Assembly (NCBI RefSeq): GCF_000242255.2
Contig: NC_017033.1
Span: 1,984,001 to 2,048,000 of the forward strand
Direction: 5' to 3'
DNA length: 64,000 nucleotides
From: Frateuria aurantia DSM 6220
GTDB taxonomy: Bacteria; Pseudomonadota; Gammaproteobacteria; Xanthomonadales; Rhodanobacteraceae
Shown here: positions 1 to 10,691 of the stretch, in pieces
How positions within the stretch are numbered: position 1 is the stretch's first letter
How the letters are laid out: each line of letters opens with the position of its first letter
Position numbers and translations under genes: made by a program
Notes under the pieces: model-generated
What the model was told of the DNA's origin: nothing
What the model saw: only the letters and a program-made list of their open reading frames with translations
Database searches by the model: none

Positions 1-280
1 GGATGAAGTCGACGCCGGCCAGACCCTGCATGGGCAGGATATCCAATGCCACCACGGTACCATTGTCACCCAGCCGCTGTCGCACCAGCTGCGACCAGCC
101 ACCGGGCGCCGCGCCGAGATCGACGATACGCATGCCGGGCTTCAGCAGTCGATCGCGTTCGATCAGCTCATCAAGCTTGAATACGGCGCGCGAACGATAG
201 CCCTCGGCCTGGGCTTTTTTTACATAGACATCATCGAAGTGCTCCCGCAACCAGCGGGAGCTGCTTTTACTGCGCGGCAT
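1..280 (-). CDS. rlmE: 23S rRNA (uridine-2'-O-)-methyltransferase RlmE, N-terminal part
   Basis: Methylates U2552 of 23S rRNA late in 50S assembly, using SAM. The first 93 codons are present and the gene runs off the left edge. Reading from the ATG at 280, the protein opens with a basic RSK/SSRW segment, then a [17 protein letters not shown] stretch and a FKLDEL segment carrying the first lysine of the K-D-K-E tetrad. The SAM motif [10 protein letters not shown] follows, then the acidic VVALDIL strand. All of this is typical of RlmE/FtsJ. It is divergent from yhbY, as in many gammaproteobacteria where ftsJ and yhbY are back to back. The missing half should hold the remaining catalytic residues. 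Confidence 0.93.
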   Translation of the reverse strand, partial: MPRSKSSSRWLREHFDDVYVKKAQAEGYRSRAVFKLDELIERDRLLKPGMRIVDLGAAPGGWSQLVRQRLGDNGTVVALDILPMQGLAGVDFI

Positions 281-361
281 GAGACATGGAAACACATCAA
301 GATCGGAAGCCGGCATGATAACCTTTACCGCTCCATGTACGCGAATCCGAGTCTTACAACC

Positions 362-658
362 ATGTCACTCACCCCGACCCAGCGCCGTTACCTGCGCACA
401 CTGACCCACGATCTGCGGCCGGTGATCCTGCTTGGCGCCAAAGGGGCCACCGATGCCGTCGCCAAGGAACTGGGGAACGCCCTGGACCAGCATGAACTCG
501 TCAAGATCCGCCTTTCCGGCGGCGACAAGGACGAGCGACAGGCCCAGATCGATTTCCTGATCGCAGGCACCGGCGCCGAAAGCATCCAGCAGATCGGCCA
601 TGTGGTGGTGCTGTTCCGTCGCAACAACGACGATCCGAAACTGGCTCTGCCACGCTGA
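362..658 (+). CDS. yhbY: Ribosome assembly RNA-binding protein YhbY (CRM domain)
   Basis: A 98-residue single CRM-domain protein that associates with pre-50S particles. It begins [20 protein letters not shown] and carries the family GAKGATDAV loop (the GxxG-type RNA-binding turn), the EL(V)KIR strand and a final [10 protein letters not shown] segment. The ATG at 362 was chosen because homologues start just before the QRRYLR helix; a longer in-frame reading from 239 would add about 41 unconserved residues across the promoter region. It is divergent from rlmE, and the two probably share regulation as ribosome-biogenesis genes. Confidence 0.93.
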   Translation: MSLTPTQRRYLRTLTHDLRPVILLGAKGATDAVAKELGNALDQHELVKIRLSGGDKDERQAQIDFLIAGTGAESIQQIGHVVVLFRRNNDDPKLALPR

Positions 659-668
659 GACAACGACG

Positions 669-1061
669 ATGGAACTGGTCCTCGACAAACCGGAAGGCTA
701 CCTGTTCATCCGCCGCCAGGCCGATGACAGCATCACGGTGATGGACCGGACCCTTCGTCGCAGCTTCATTCTGGCGCGCCGGCAACTGCTGGAAGACTGG
801 CCGATCACCCATGCCGGCCAGCTGGATGCCGCGCTGGCCGCACCGATCATGGCACTCAAGCCCGAGCTGGTGCTACTGGGAACGGGGCCGACCCAGATCT
901 TCCCGTCCAGCGACGTGCTCGCCCTGTTCGTCGATCAGGGCATCGGCGTCGAAGTGATGAGCAACGCTTCTGCCGCCCGCACCCACGGCCTGCTTGCAGC
1001 GGAAGGTCGCCAGGTGGTGGCGGCCTTCATTCTGGCCGAGCCATCGCGACCCGGCGAATGA
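669..1061 (+). CDS. Mth938-like domain protein (DUF498/DUF598)
   Basis: A 130-residue protein of the Mth938/NDUFAF3-like fold. It begins 10 bases after yhbY stops, so the two are probably cotranscribed. Recognisable parts are the SITVMDRTLRRSFIL strand pair, a PELVLLGTGP turn, and the C-terminal GIGVEVMSNASAARTHGLLAAEGRQVVAAFI segment, where family members keep an xTxxACRTxNxL-like stretch. In eukaryotes the relative NDUFAF3 assists complex I assembly, but the bacterial function is not established. The gene ends 13 bases from the end of the convergent nlpD. Confidence 0.85.
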   Translation: MELVLDKPEGYLFIRRQADDSITVMDRTLRRSFILARRQLLEDWPITHAGQLDAALAAPIMALKPELVLLGTGPTQIFPSSDVLALFVDQGIGVEVMSNASAARTHGLLAAEGRQVVAAFILAEPSRPGE

Positions 1062-1074
1062 TCCCTGCATCGCC

Positions 1075-1998
1075 TTATTGGGGCGGCAGGTAGGCCATCG
1101 GATCCACCGGATTGCCATCGCGCCGGACCTGGAATTGCAGCTCCACCCGCGAAGCCCCGCTGGAACCCATTTCAGCGATTTTCTGCCCCGACTTCACGGT
1201 CTGGCCCTCCTTGACCAGACGCGTGCTGTTGTGGCCATAAGCCGACAGCAGCGCATCGCTGTGCTTGATGATGATCAGCTCGCCATAACCGACCAGCCCG
1301 TTGCCGCTGTAAACCACGACACCATCGGCGGCCGCCCTGACCGGGTCACCCGCCTTGCCGGCGATCTCGATCCCGGGAATCGCGTCGCCGGCCTGGTAAC
1401 GCTTGATCAGAGGGCCGGAGGCCGGCCAGCGCCAGGTGATCCCGCCGCTGTTGCGGGAAGCGCCGTTGGCGAGCGCCGCGGCGGGTGCAGCCACCACGGG
1501 CGGTGCCGCGGCCGGCTTGACGGCAGCCGGTATCTCGGCCCGTGCGGCAGGAGCCGCTGCCGCCGGGGTCGCCACTACGGCACGACTCACCGGCGGCGAA
1601 GGCAGGACCACCGGTCTGGATGCCGCAGCGAGCGGCTGCGCCGCAGGCGCAGCCTCGACCACCGGGCTGAAGCCGGTGCCGCTCCCTGCCGGCGCGGCGG
1701 CGGGGGCTTTCAGACGCAGCGACTGCCCCGGCCAGATCCGGTAGGGCTCGGCAATGTTGTTCCACGAGGCAAGCGTACGAAAATCGACGCCGTTGCGAAA
1801 AGCGATGCTGTAAAGCGTATCGCCCTTGCCGACAATGTAGTGATCGCCATCCAGGCGGCCCCGTGCGGCCGCGCCGCTGAGGGCCGAAGCAGGCCGCGCA
1901 TCACCTGGCTGGACCACGACCGTGCTGTGACGGATGCCGCAACCGGCGAGCAAACCGAGGGCAAGGCTGATTCCAGTAACGCGTAGACGTAAATCCAT
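1075..1998 (-). CDS. nlpD: NlpD-like lipoprotein, LysM plus degenerate M23 domain
   Basis: A cell-envelope activator of peptidoglycan amidases at division. The start at 1998 gives MDLRLRVTGISLALGLLAGC, a lipoprotein signal with the lipobox LLAGC; an upstream in-frame ATG at 2016 is possible. A LysM repeat follows (YIVGKGDTLYSIAFRNGVDF...WPGQSL, about residues 53-97), then a long Ala/Pro-rich linker to about residue 190, then an M23 (LytM) fold. The zinc ligands are missing: the usual HxH region reads ELQFQVRRDG and the first His is absent. The domain is therefore probably an activator rather than an enzyme, as in NlpD/EnvC. It is the last gene of the surE-pcm-yqaA-nlpD block; rpoS, the usual neighbour in enterics, is not adjacent. 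Confidence 0.88.
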   Translation of the reverse strand: MDLRLRVTGISLALGLLAGCGIRHSTVVVQPGDARPASALSGAAARGRLDGDHYIVGKGDTLYSIAFRNGVDFRTLASWNNIAEPYRIWPGQSLRLKAPAAAPAGSGTGFSPVVEAAPAAQPLAAASRPVVLPSPPVSRAVVATPAAAAPAARAEIPAAVKPAAAPPVVAAPAAALANGASRNSGGITWRWPASGPLIKRYQAGDAIPGIEIAGKAGDPVRAAADGVVVYSGNGLVGYGELIIIKHSDALLSAYGHNSTRLVKEGQTVKSGQKIAEMGSSGASRVELQFQVRRDGNPVDPMAYLPPQ

Positions 1999-2069
1999 AA
2001 GTATCTGCTTAGCCATAAGTTCAAAATCAGGCGTGGCGGCATTGCGGCCGCTCAATGCACCTGCCGCCC

Positions 2070-2675
2070 TCACCGGAACAGCCACCACCACAGCAGCAGC
2101 ACCAGGATCAGCAGCAGCACCGCCCAGCCGATACGCTCACTATACCTGCGCAACAACGGTTCGGCGCGAACGCCGAATCGGCGGATCAGCCAGGCCAGCA
2201 ACCATACCCGCTTGCCACGCCCCAGGGCCATGCTGGTCAGAAAAGGCAGCAATGGCAAGCCGACAATGCCAGAGGCCCAGGTGAAAACTTTCATCGGCAC
2301 CGGTACGAAGCCCGCCAGCACCAGGGTCCCGAACACCGACCATGGGTGGGCCAGTGCCCGCGATCGCAACAGATCGACCCAGTGCTGGATCATCGGCAGC
2401 CAGCCGAGATGGGTCAGCAGCGGCCTGACGGCATCGAACAGATAATGTCCGAGCGCGTAGCCGACCAGACTGCCAAGCAGGGAAAACAAAAGACTCAGAT
2501 GGGCATAGACAAAGGCCCGCGCAGGACGCGCCAGCGCCATCGGTGCCAACATGATTTCCGGCATCACCGGAAAGGCAAAGGCCTCGACGAAACTCAGACC
2601 TGCCAGCAACGCAGGGGCCGCCGGGAGCTGCGCCCAGCGCAGAACCCGCAAATACACTCCTTCGAACACGCGCAT
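2070..2675 (-). CDS. YqaA/DedA-type inner membrane protein
   Basis: A polytopic membrane protein of about 201 residues from the SNARE-associated (VTT/DedA) family, subgroup YqaA. The signature stretches are LSFVEAFAFPVMPEIMLAPMAL near the N-terminus, GSLVGYALGHYLFDAV, and the re-entrant-loop-like FVPVPMKVFTWASGIVGLPLLPFLTSMALGRGKRVW, with a very hydrophobic Trp/Leu C-terminal helix. The family is linked to lipid flipping and membrane homeostasis, but no specific substrate can be read here. The start MRVFEGVY at 2675 was preferred because the longer reading (from 2792) runs into pcm. It lies between pcm and nlpD in the same orientation. Confidence 0.85.
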   Translation of the reverse strand: MRVFEGVYLRVLRWAQLPAAPALLAGLSFVEAFAFPVMPEIMLAPMALARPARAFVYAHLSLLFSLLGSLVGYALGHYLFDAVRPLLTHLGWLPMIQHWVDLLRSRALAHPWSVFGTLVLAGFVPVPMKVFTWASGIVGLPLLPFLTSMALGRGKRVWLLAWLIRRFGVRAEPLLRRYSERIGWAVLLLILVLLLWWWLFR

Positions 2676-2712
2676 GCGCCAGCTCTTCCTTGATTCAGCT
2701 ACCGACCCGGAT

Positions 2713-3393
2713 TCAGCCGATACCGCTGAGCAAGGGCACAAAACTGGCCGGACCCAGCTCTTCACGCGTGAATCCGCCCTCACCGTCACCACGCAAACGG
2801 ATCAGCACTTGCTGCCCTGGCGAACCCACCGGGGCGACCAGTACCCCGTCCGGCCGCAACTGGGTCAGCAAAGCGGCCGGAATGGTATCGCCGGCTGCCG
2901 TCAATATGATGGCATCGAATGGCGCCTCCTCGGACCAGCCCAGTTTGCCGTCGTCATAGCGGGAGCGGACGGCGGCCAACCCCAGCTGCCGGAACCGGCG
3001 GCGGGCCTGGCGCAGCAATTCCTCGATCCGTTCCACCGTATAGACCTGCGGCACCAGCTTGGCCAGCACCGCACACTGGTAGCCGGAACCGGTCCCGACC
3101 TCCAGCACCTTGGCCGGCACGCCGAACTCGAGCAAGGCCTCGGTCATCCGTGCCACCACCCAGGGCTGGGAGATGGTCTGGCCATGGCCGATCGGCAGTG
3201 CCGTATTCTCGTAGGCGCGCGCATGCAAGGCCTGATCGATGAAGTGATGTCGAGGCAACTCGCGCAGTACCTCGATCACCCGGGCATCGTTGATGCCGCT
3301 GTCACGCAACTGGGCCGCCAGACGGTCACGTGCGCGTTGCGAGGTCATGCCCTCGCCCTGAAGTGCCGACGGCGGCAGAGGGTAGACACTCAT
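2713..3393 (-). CDS. pcm: Protein-L-isoaspartate O-methyltransferase
   Basis: Repairs isoaspartyl residues in aged proteins, using SAM. The 226-residue protein has the N-terminal substrate region ([35 protein letters not shown]), the SAM motif [15 protein letters not shown] and the later [21 protein letters not shown] and GVLVAPVG segments. The ATG at 3393 lies 3 bases after the surE stop, with a GAGG upstream. An internal start at 3348 ([10 protein letters not shown]), with its own GAGGG, would remove 15 residues, but relatives often have the longer N-terminus. Coupling to surE is the usual stationary-phase survival arrangement. Confidence 0.95.
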   Translation of the reverse strand: MSVYPLPPSALQGEGMTSQRARDRLAAQLRDSGINDARVIEVLRELPRHHFIDQALHARAYENTALPIGHGQTISQPWVVARMTEALLEFGVPAKVLEVGTGSGYQCAVLAKLVPQVYTVERIEELLRQARRRFRQLGLAAVRSRYDDGKLGWSEEAPFDAIILTAAGDTIPAALLTQLRPDGVLVAPVGSPGQQVLIRLRGDGEGGFTREELGPASFVPLLSGIG

Positions 3394-3396
3394 TGC

Positions 3397-4203
3397 TCAG
3401 GCCGCCTCGCCCTGATCGCGACGAACCGATGCACCATGCGCCGTGCCGGCATCCAGGTCTTTGATCCAATGACTGACCTTGTCCAGCGCCTGATAGCGGG
3501 TCAAATCGACATGGATTGGAGTGATGGATACATAACCACGCCTGACAGCGTCGAAGTCCGTCCCCGGACCGGCATCGTCCACCTCGCCCGAAGGGCCGAT
3601 CCACCAGATGGTCTTGCCCCGCGGGTCACTCCCGGGAATGCAGGGTGCCGAACGACGACGCCGGCCCAGCCGGGTCACTTCGAAGCCCTGGATCTGCTCC
3701 CAGGGCAGGTCCGGTACATTGACATTGAGGATGGTGTCGGCCGGCAGCGGATCCACCAGCAACTTGCGCATCAGACTGAGCACCGCCGTGGCGGCCGACT
3801 GGAAATGCTCGCCTCGGTGATCCCGGCTGACCAGAGAAACCGCGATGGCCGGCAGGCCCAGAAAACGCCCTTCCATCGCCGCCGAGACGGTGCCGGAGTA
3901 GATGACGTCATCGCCGAGATTGGCCGAGTTGTTGATACCCGATACCACGATATCAGGTTCTTCCTGCAACAAACCGGCAAGGGCCAGATGCACGCAGTCG
4001 GTAGGCGTGCCGACCACCCGATGAAAGCCGTTGGGCATGGTCGACACGCGGATCGGCACATCAAGGGTCAAGGAGTTGCTCGCCCCGGAACGGTCGCGAT
4101 CAGGCGCCACCACGGTGACCTCGCCCACTTCAGCCAGCCGTCTGGCCAAGACATGAATGCCTTCGGCATCCACCCCGTCATCATTGCTTACCAATACTCG
4201 CAT
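3397..4203 (-). CDS. surE: 5'/3'-nucleotidase SurE
   Basis: A metal-dependent nucleoside monophosphate and exopolyphosphate phosphatase of stationary phase. The 268 residues start [16 protein letters not shown], which supplies the two metal-binding aspartates (D8, D9). [13 protein letters not shown] gives the conserved serine, and [25 protein letters not shown] gives the asparagine and the family hallmark. The start at 4203 was chosen because SurE proteins begin directly at the MRxLxxNDDG strand; the longer frame to 4239 adds nothing conserved. First gene of the surE-pcm-yqaA-nlpD operon. Confidence 0.96.
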   Translation of the reverse strand: MRVLVSNDDGVDAEGIHVLARRLAEVGEVTVVAPDRDRSGASNSLTLDVPIRVSTMPNGFHRVVGTPTDCVHLALAGLLQEEPDIVVSGINNSANLGDDVIYSGTVSAAMEGRFLGLPAIAVSLVSRDHRGEHFQSAATAVLSLMRKLLVDPLPADTILNVNVPDLPWEQIQGFEVTRLGRRRRSAPCIPGSDPRGKTIWWIGPSGEVDDAGPGTDFDAVRRGYVSITPIHVDLTRYQALDKVSHWIKDLDAGTAHGASVRRDQGEAA

Positions 4204-4375
4204 CGTACCTGCGTCCTGGCGCGGTTCGGCGCCTGCCATTCAAAATCCCGATCCGGCACCGGCTGAGGCGCCAGGCGTCGGAATGCGTCCTGAAGCATAC
4301 CTGACCCGATCGCCGCTTTCACAACACCCGCGTCGCAAAAACTCGGTTGGCGGCCAATTGGGCTAGGATACGCCG

Positions 4376-4927
4376 ATGAAATCCCGTCGCAGCCCGAGCA
4401 TCAGTGAAGCTGATGTCCAGATCTTCCGCGAAACCGTCGGAGCGGTCCGTCCGCTGCGCCGTGGCGACATGAATCCCCTGCCCCGCCCGCGGCCTCGGCC
4501 GGCACGACTTCGCGGCCCCCTGCGCGAGCCGCTGCCGCTGGACGAGTTGCTGGGTCCCGGGTCGGCGGCCGCTCATGAACGGCTGGACGGTCCGTTGCAG
4601 TTCCTGCTGCCCGGACTGGAGATGGTGACCCTGCGTCGCCTGAAGCGTGGCGCCTGGCTGCCGCAGGATGAACTGGATCTGCATCATATGACGGCCGCCC
4701 ATGCCAGGGTGGCCTTGCTGGGTTTTCTGGAAGAGTCCTGTCACGCCGGCTTTCGCTGCGTGCGGGTGATCCATGGCAAGGGACTGGGCTCATCCATGGG
4801 CGGGCCGGTACTCAAGCTGCTGGCCGATCAGCTGCTGCGCGGCCACGACCAGGTGCTGGCCTTCGCCTCGGCCCGTCCCGAGCAAGGCGGCAACGGGGCG
4901 ATGCTGGTGCTTTTGCGTCGCCAATAA
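4376..4927 (+). CDS. Smr domain protein (SmrB/YdaL type)
   Basis: A 183-residue protein with an N-terminal basic linker and a C-terminal Smr domain at about residues 100-180. The domain has LDLHHMTAAHARVALLGFL (the LDLHG-type motif, here LDLHH), then VRVIHGKGLGSS (the HGKG motif), then an AxxQGGxGAxLVLLRR ending. Smr domains are nucleases or DNA/RNA-binding modules; in E. coli SmrB cleaves mRNA at collided ribosomes. The length and architecture fit stand-alone SmrA/SmrB proteins, but which subgroup it belongs to cannot be decided by eye. It is transcribed divergently from surE and convergently with truD. Confidence 0.88.
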   Translation: MKSRRSPSISEADVQIFRETVGAVRPLRRGDMNPLPRPRPRPARLRGPLREPLPLDELLGPGSAAAHERLDGPLQFLLPGLEMVTLRRLKRGAWLPQDELDLHHMTAAHARVALLGFLEESCHAGFRCVRVIHGKGLGSSMGGPVLKLLADQLLRGHDQVLAFASARPEQGGNGAMLVLLRRQ

Positions 4928-5116
4928 CCGGGAGCGTAACCTCAGCCTGCCGTTGATCGTGACCTCCCGGCCCCCGCATTCTCGGCATGCCGCCCGCAGG
5001 TGGTATCGAAACCGCGACTGTGCCTCATCATCCAGCTGGACACCGATTCCGAGACGGCAGGCCGGGGCGGATGATGCCGCCCGCCCCAACGGTTGCCCTC
5101 GGCTGTCGGGTGCCGC

Positions 5117-6142
5117 TCAATGACCGATCAGCTCGCGGACCACGGTGGTTGCATAGGCGCCCGCCGGCAGTTCGAACTGCAGCTCCAGCGTGGCCGGATC
5201 CAGCCAGCGCCACTGCAGATCACCGGGAATCAGTCGCAAGGCCCGACGGTCCTGATCCATGCGGGCATCGACCAGGCCCTGAGCCAGATCTTCGTATTCC
5301 GCCGCCACGTCGCGCTCCAGCGCGCCGGCCAGCTCCGCCGAAGGACAGTCACCCTGCCCCCAGAGCGGACCGGAGGGGTGGATGTCGCCGCGCCCCAGCC
5401 GTTCGACCAGGGTCGCATCCGGGTTCTCCGGTCCGAACCACGAGCGCGATCCGGCCAATGACCAGATCTCGCCATCCATGCCGGTCGCCCAGTTGCCCTG
5501 CTCGACCCGGCGAGCCAGCACGGCATTGAAGATCTGCGAGCGAGCGGCCGACAACAGAAACCCGCGGGTATCACGGTCGACGCGCCGGCCGGCAAACATC
5601 GCGCGAGCCTTGGCCACGTTGCCGCCTTCGCGACCGAAGCGCTGCTCGCCGAAATAATTCGGTACACCCTGGCTGGCTATCTTCGCCAGCACGGCTTCCG
5701 CCGCCTGCGGATCGCCCTGCACTTCCCGCAATACCAGCACAAAGCGGTTGCCACGCAGTGCGCCGCGCTTCATCTTGCGACGATGGCGCACCGCCTCGAG
5801 AATCTTCACATCCGGGTTTGGAAACGCTGACCAGTCCGGATCGGGCTTGCCGGCCAGTTGCAGCGATATCCGCTGGGTAGTCACGGCATGGCGATCCTTG
5901 AGCCCCGCATAACCGATACCCACCGACGGCACCCCGGCAAAACGCCCCAGCTCACGGGCCAGACCGTCCGTGGTCAGTCCCTTTTTTTCCACGTGCAGCA
6001 GCACATGCTCGCCTTCGCCGTCGGCTTCATAGCCGAGAATTTCGTCGACCCGGAAATCTTCCGGTCGACTCTTCAACAGCCCTCGCAGCGGCGGCGAGCC
6101 ATAGGCCCAGGGCAGCTCGGTGACGGTAGGGGTATCGTTCAT
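5117..6142 (-). CDS. truD: tRNA pseudouridine(13) synthase TruD
   Basis: Makes pseudouridine 13 in tRNA(Glu). The 341 residues show the TruD landmarks: an N-terminal FRVDEILGYEADGEGEH strand pair, the catalytic GYAGLKDRHAVTTQ motif with its Asp, the GNRFVLVLR segment, the NYFGEQRFGREGGN motif, and an inserted TRUD domain rich in charged residues before the C-terminal PAGAYATTVVRELI. It follows mgtE on the same strand after 43 bases, and in this order it belongs to the ispD-ispF gene block common in gammaproteobacteria. Confidence 0.95.
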   Translation of the reverse strand: MNDTPTVTELPWAYGSPPLRGLLKSRPEDFRVDEILGYEADGEGEHVLLHVEKKGLTTDGLARELGRFAGVPSVGIGYAGLKDRHAVTTQRISLQLAGKPDPDWSAFPNPDVKILEAVRHRRKMKRGALRGNRFVLVLREVQGDPQAAEAVLAKIASQGVPNYFGEQRFGREGGNVAKARAMFAGRRVDRDTRGFLLSAARSQIFNAVLARRVEQGNWATGMDGEIWSLAGSRSWFGPENPDATLVERLGRGDIHPSGPLWGQGDCPSAELAGALERDVAAEYEDLAQGLVDARMDQDRRALRLIPGDLQWRWLDPATLELQFELPAGAYATTVVRELIGH

Positions 6143-6185
6143 TGCGACCTCATCGCGGACATGTCCGTCAGGCCGGCGCGCCTGC

Positions 6186-7619
6186 TCACATCAGGAACAG
6201 CGTCGCCAGACCCAGAAAAATAAAAAAACCGCCGCTGTCAGTCAGCGCGGTGATCAAGACGCTGGAGCCCAGGGCCGGGTCACGACCCCATCGGGCCATC
6301 AGCATCGGAATGCCGACGCCGGCAAAGGCCGCCAGCAGCAGATTCAGCGTCATGGCCGCCGTCATGACCAGACCCAGCGCCGGATTGCGGTACAGCCCCC
6401 AGGCGACCAGCCCGATGACACCACCCCAAACCACGCCATTGACCAAGGCGACCTTCAGCTCCTTGCCCCACAACCGACGCAATTGCCCGGGCGTGATCTG
6501 GTCCAGCGCCAGGGCACGCACGATCATGGTGATGGTCTGATTGCCGGAATTGCCGCCGATGCCAGCCACGATGGGCATCAGGGTCGCCAGCGCGACCAGC
6601 TTTTCGATGGCCCCTTCGAACAGCCCGATCACACGCGAAGCGATAAAGGCGGTGACCAAGTTGACGGCCAGCCAGGCCCAGCGATTCTGCACCGATTTCC
6701 AGACCGAGGCGAAGATATCCTCTTCCTCGCGCAGACCGCCCCGATTGCGAGCCTCGCTTTCACCCTCGGCACGAATCACGTCGACGATGGCATCCACGGT
6801 CAGCCGTCCGACCAGACGACCGGTGGCATCCACGACCGGAGCCGAAATCAGGTCGTAGCGCTCGAAGGCCTGAGCGACATCGTAGATGTCATCTTCAGCG
6901 CGAAAGGTATTCACGTCCAGGGCCATCACCGCATTGACGATCTGGCCGGGGTCGCCCAGCAGCAGACGCTCCAGCGACAGCACGCCGGTCAGTACGCGGG
7001 AACGATTGACGATAAACAGCTTGTCGGTCTGTGACGGCAAGGCTTCGAGCTTGCGCAACTCGGCCAAGGCCTCGCCCAGACTCAGCTGCTCGCCGATGGC
7101 AACCATCTCGAATTCCATCAGCGCGCCGACCTGATCATCCCGATAGGACAGCGCCGCCTGGACCTGCTGACGCTCATCGACGTCCAGGCTGGCCATCAGC
7201 TCGGGCAGCACCGCCTCCGGCAGGTCTTCGACCAGATCGGCCAGCTCGTCGGCATCCAGCGGCTCCACCGCCTCCAGGATCTCTGACCGGTCCATATCCG
7301 CAATCAGTGATTCACGGACCGCATCCGTCACTTCCAGCAGAATCTCGCCATCCTGCCCGGCCGGCACCTGCTGCCAGACCAGCCGCCGCTGCTCCAGCGG
7401 CAGCCGCTCCAGTACATAGGCCACATCCGCCGGATGCCAACCGGCCATCACCTGATGCAGCGCGTCTGCCTGCTCGTCGGCGACAGACGAAGCTGCCGCC
7501 TCCGCTGACATATCGCGAGGCGAGATCGGCGAGGGGTGGCTGCGCAGCACCTTCTGGACTGCCGCCAGCCTGAGCAGACGGCGGGCGCCTGCACCATGAC
7601 TGTCGGCAGCCGGAATCAC
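6186..7619 (-). CDS. mgtE: Magnesium transporter MgtE
   Basis: A Mg2+ channel with a cytosolic N domain (about residues 45-170, acidic and helical), a CBS pair (about 170-300; it includes [20 protein letters not shown] and [22 protein letters not shown]) and a five-helix membrane domain. The membrane domain carries [14 protein letters not shown] and ends [22 protein letters not shown], both family signatures. The 477-residue reading starts with GTG at 7619, overlapping the ispF stop (GTGA), which suggests translational coupling. An alternative ATG at 7511 (MSAEAAASS) would remove 36 poorly conserved residues. No magnesium riboswitch can sit in front of it, because there is no leader. Confidence 0.93.
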   Translation of the reverse strand: MIPAADSHGAGARRLLRLAAVQKVLRSHPSPISPRDMSAEAAASSVADEQADALHQVMAGWHPADVAYVLERLPLEQRRLVWQQVPAGQDGEILLEVTDAVRESLIADMDRSEILEAVEPLDADELADLVEDLPEAVLPELMASLDVDERQQVQAALSYRDDQVGALMEFEMVAIGEQLSLGEALAELRKLEALPSQTDKLFIVNRSRVLTGVLSLERLLLGDPGQIVNAVMALDVNTFRAEDDIYDVAQAFERYDLISAPVVDATGRLVGRLTVDAIVDVIRAEGESEARNRGGLREEEDIFASVWKSVQNRWAWLAVNLVTAFIASRVIGLFEGAIEKLVALATLMPIVAGIGGNSGNQTITMIVRALALDQITPGQLRRLWGKELKVALVNGVVWGGVIGLVAWGLYRNPALGLVMTAAMTLNLLLAAFAGVGIPMLMARWGRDPALGSSVLITALTDSGGFFIFLGLATLFLM

Positions 7620-8125
7620 AGGCGCTCGATCAGCACCGCCGCTTCCGCGGCAATGCCTTCGCCGCGACCGCAGAAGCCCAGCTTTTCGGTGGTGGTCGCC
7701 TTGACACTGATCTGACCGATATCGACCCCCAGATCCTCAGCCAGCACTTCACGCATGGCCTGCACATGCGGCCCCACCTTGGGCGCCTCGCAGATCACCG
7801 TGATATCGGCATTGCCCAGCGTATAGCCCTGCTCCTGCATCAGACTGCGCGCATGGCGAAGAAACTGGCGGCTGTCGGCACCACGCCAGCGCTCGTCGGA
7901 AGGTGGAAAATGGCGACCGATATCACCCAGCGCCAGCGCACCCAGCAACGCATCGCACAGCGCATGGATCACCACATCGCCGTCCGAATGGGCGAGGATG
8001 CCCTTGCTGTGCGGAATCCGCAGTCCGGCCATGGTCACGAAATCGCCCTCGGTGAAGGCATGGACGTCAAAGCCGGTACCGACCCGAAAGGCCGGACGAC
8101 GCGATGTGGGTGATGATGAGCTCAT
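7616..8125 (-). CDS. ispF: 2-C-methyl-D-erythritol 2,4-cyclodiphosphate synthase
   Basis: MEP-pathway enzyme that cyclises CDP-methylerythritol 2-phosphate. The 169-residue protein has the zinc-binding GTGFDVHAF near the start, [29 protein letters not shown] with the third ligand and active-site residues, and the C-terminal [25 protein letters not shown] motif. The first residues ([12 protein letters not shown]) are variable. It lies downstream of ispD on the same strand after about 140 bases and overlaps the mgtE start by 4 bases. Confidence 0.97.
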   Translation of the reverse strand: MSSSSPTSRRPAFRVGTGFDVHAFTEGDFVTMAGLRIPHSKGILAHSDGDVVIHALCDALLGALALGDIGRHFPPSDERWRGADSRQFLRHARSLMQEQGYTLGNADITVICEAPKVGPHVQAMREVLAEDLGVDIGQISVKATTTEKLGFCGRGEGIAAEAAVLIERL

Positions 8126-8267
8126 GCAAAACTACTCCGGAAAAACCGCAGCCCGCGCCTGGCGGCCTGCAACAACCGCAGCCGACATATCGGCACGGCA
8201 ACTGTAGCCTCGTCTCGTGACAACCGCGGGAAGACCACCCCGCCATCCTCAGCGCGACACCGCGCGG

Positions 8268-8960
8268 TCATTGGACCGCGCGGGACAATATGAATTCGGC
8301 CAGGGCGAAATCCGCCTGTGTGGTCACCTTGAGATTGTCCTCGGCACCTTCCACCAGCAGCGGCCGGACACCTGCGCGCTCCATCGCCATCGCCTCGTCA
8401 CTGACGACCACACCATCGGCACGGGCCTGGCGCAAGGCCTGGATCAGCGCCTGACGGCGAAACATCTGCGGCGTGAAGGCACGCCAGCGACCGTCGCGTG
8501 GCTCGGTCTCCAGCGAATGGCTCTGGTCATCGGCGCGCTTGAGGGTATCGCGCAGGGGCGCACCCAGCAGGCCGCCCTCGAAGCGGGAAGCCTGCTCGAT
8601 CAATCGGCTGATATCGACATGGCGGACACACGGCCGCGCCGCATCGTGGACCAGCACAAAGTCGGTGGCGGCCACTTCCGGCGGCAGGCCATCCAGCCCG
8701 GCCAGCACCGAATCATAGCGCTCCAGACCACCATCGGCCGTTCTTACCGGCTTGCCGGCCACCTCGGTCAGGCCGGGCCAATGCGGGTCGCCGGCAGCAA
8801 GCGTGACAACCAGACCGGCAATGGCGGGATGCGTGGCCAGTCGCTCCAGGGTCAGTTGCAGCAGACTGCGGCCGGCAATCGGCAAATATTGCTTGGGCAA
8901 CGGCCCGCCTACGCGGGTACCCTTGCCGGCGGCGGGTACCACGCACCAGATGGATTGCAT
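8268..8960 (-). CDS. ispD: 2-C-methyl-D-erythritol 4-phosphate cytidylyltransferase
   Basis: MEP-pathway enzyme joining CTP and methylerythritol phosphate. The 230 residues begin MQSIWCVVPAAGKGTRVGG, with the PKQYL motif of the nucleotide-binding loop just after. FVLVHDAARPCV is the conserved metal-binding segment, and LLGAPLRDTLKRAD and TPQMFRRQAL complete the fold. It starts 1 base after the ftsB stop, so the two are tightly coupled, as in E. coli (ftsB-ispD-ispF-truD). Confidence 0.97.
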   Translation of the reverse strand: MQSIWCVVPAAGKGTRVGGPLPKQYLPIAGRSLLQLTLERLATHPAIAGLVVTLAAGDPHWPGLTEVAGKPVRTADGGLERYDSVLAGLDGLPPEVAATDFVLVHDAARPCVRHVDISRLIEQASRFEGGLLGAPLRDTLKRADDQSHSLETEPRDGRWRAFTPQMFRRQALIQALRQARADGVVVSDEAMAMERAGVRPLLVEGAEDNLKVTTQADFALAEFILSRAVQ

Positions 8961-8961
8961 A

Positions 8962-9279
8962 TCAGTTATTCATTCCCTGGGTGGGGGCCGCGGAATTTCC
9001 GCCAGCCGGATCCACCACTTGATAAAACACCTCGCCAGGCTTGATCAGCCCCAATTCGCCGCGCGCACGCGCCTCGATGGCCTGATCGCCGCTCTTGAGG
9101 TCCTCGACGTCGGCGCCCAGCGCCTGATTGCGTTGCAACAGCTGGGCGTTCTGGTCGGTCAGCTCGGCCACCGAGCTGCGGCGCGCCTGCAACTGCCGCA
9201 AGGCCCCGTGCCCGCCCCACAGTTTGAACTGAAGGGCAAGCAGGACGAGCAGCAGAATGAGGAAGGTGATCCGCAGCAT
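8962..9279 (-). CDS. ftsB: Cell division protein FtsB
   Basis: A small bitopic divisome protein that forms a complex with FtsL and FtsQ. The 105 residues have one N-terminal membrane helix (LRITFLILLLVLLALQFKLW), a coiled coil rich in Leu/Gln/Glu (about 30-75) and the conserved IEARARGELGLIKPGEVFYQV segment. The gene is placed between eno and ispD on one strand, the standard gammaproteobacterial order. Confidence 0.95.
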   Translation of the reverse strand: MLRITFLILLLVLLALQFKLWGGHGALRQLQARRSSVAELTDQNAQLLQRNQALGADVEDLKSGDQAIEARARGELGLIKPGEVFYQVVDPAGGNSAAPTQGMNN

Positions 9280-9302
9280 GAATTAGGCTCGCAAACGCCG
9301 GA

Positions 9303-10691
<1,389 letters not shown>

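Noticed and set aside
1403-1744. Alanine/glycine-rich plus-strand frame opposite nlpD
   Set aside because: It is the complement of the low-complexity Ala/Pro linker of NlpD.
5065-5082. GGGCGG-ATGATG-CCGCCC hairpin between the Smr gene and truD
   Set aside because: Only 6 bp and without a T-run; too weak to call as a terminator.
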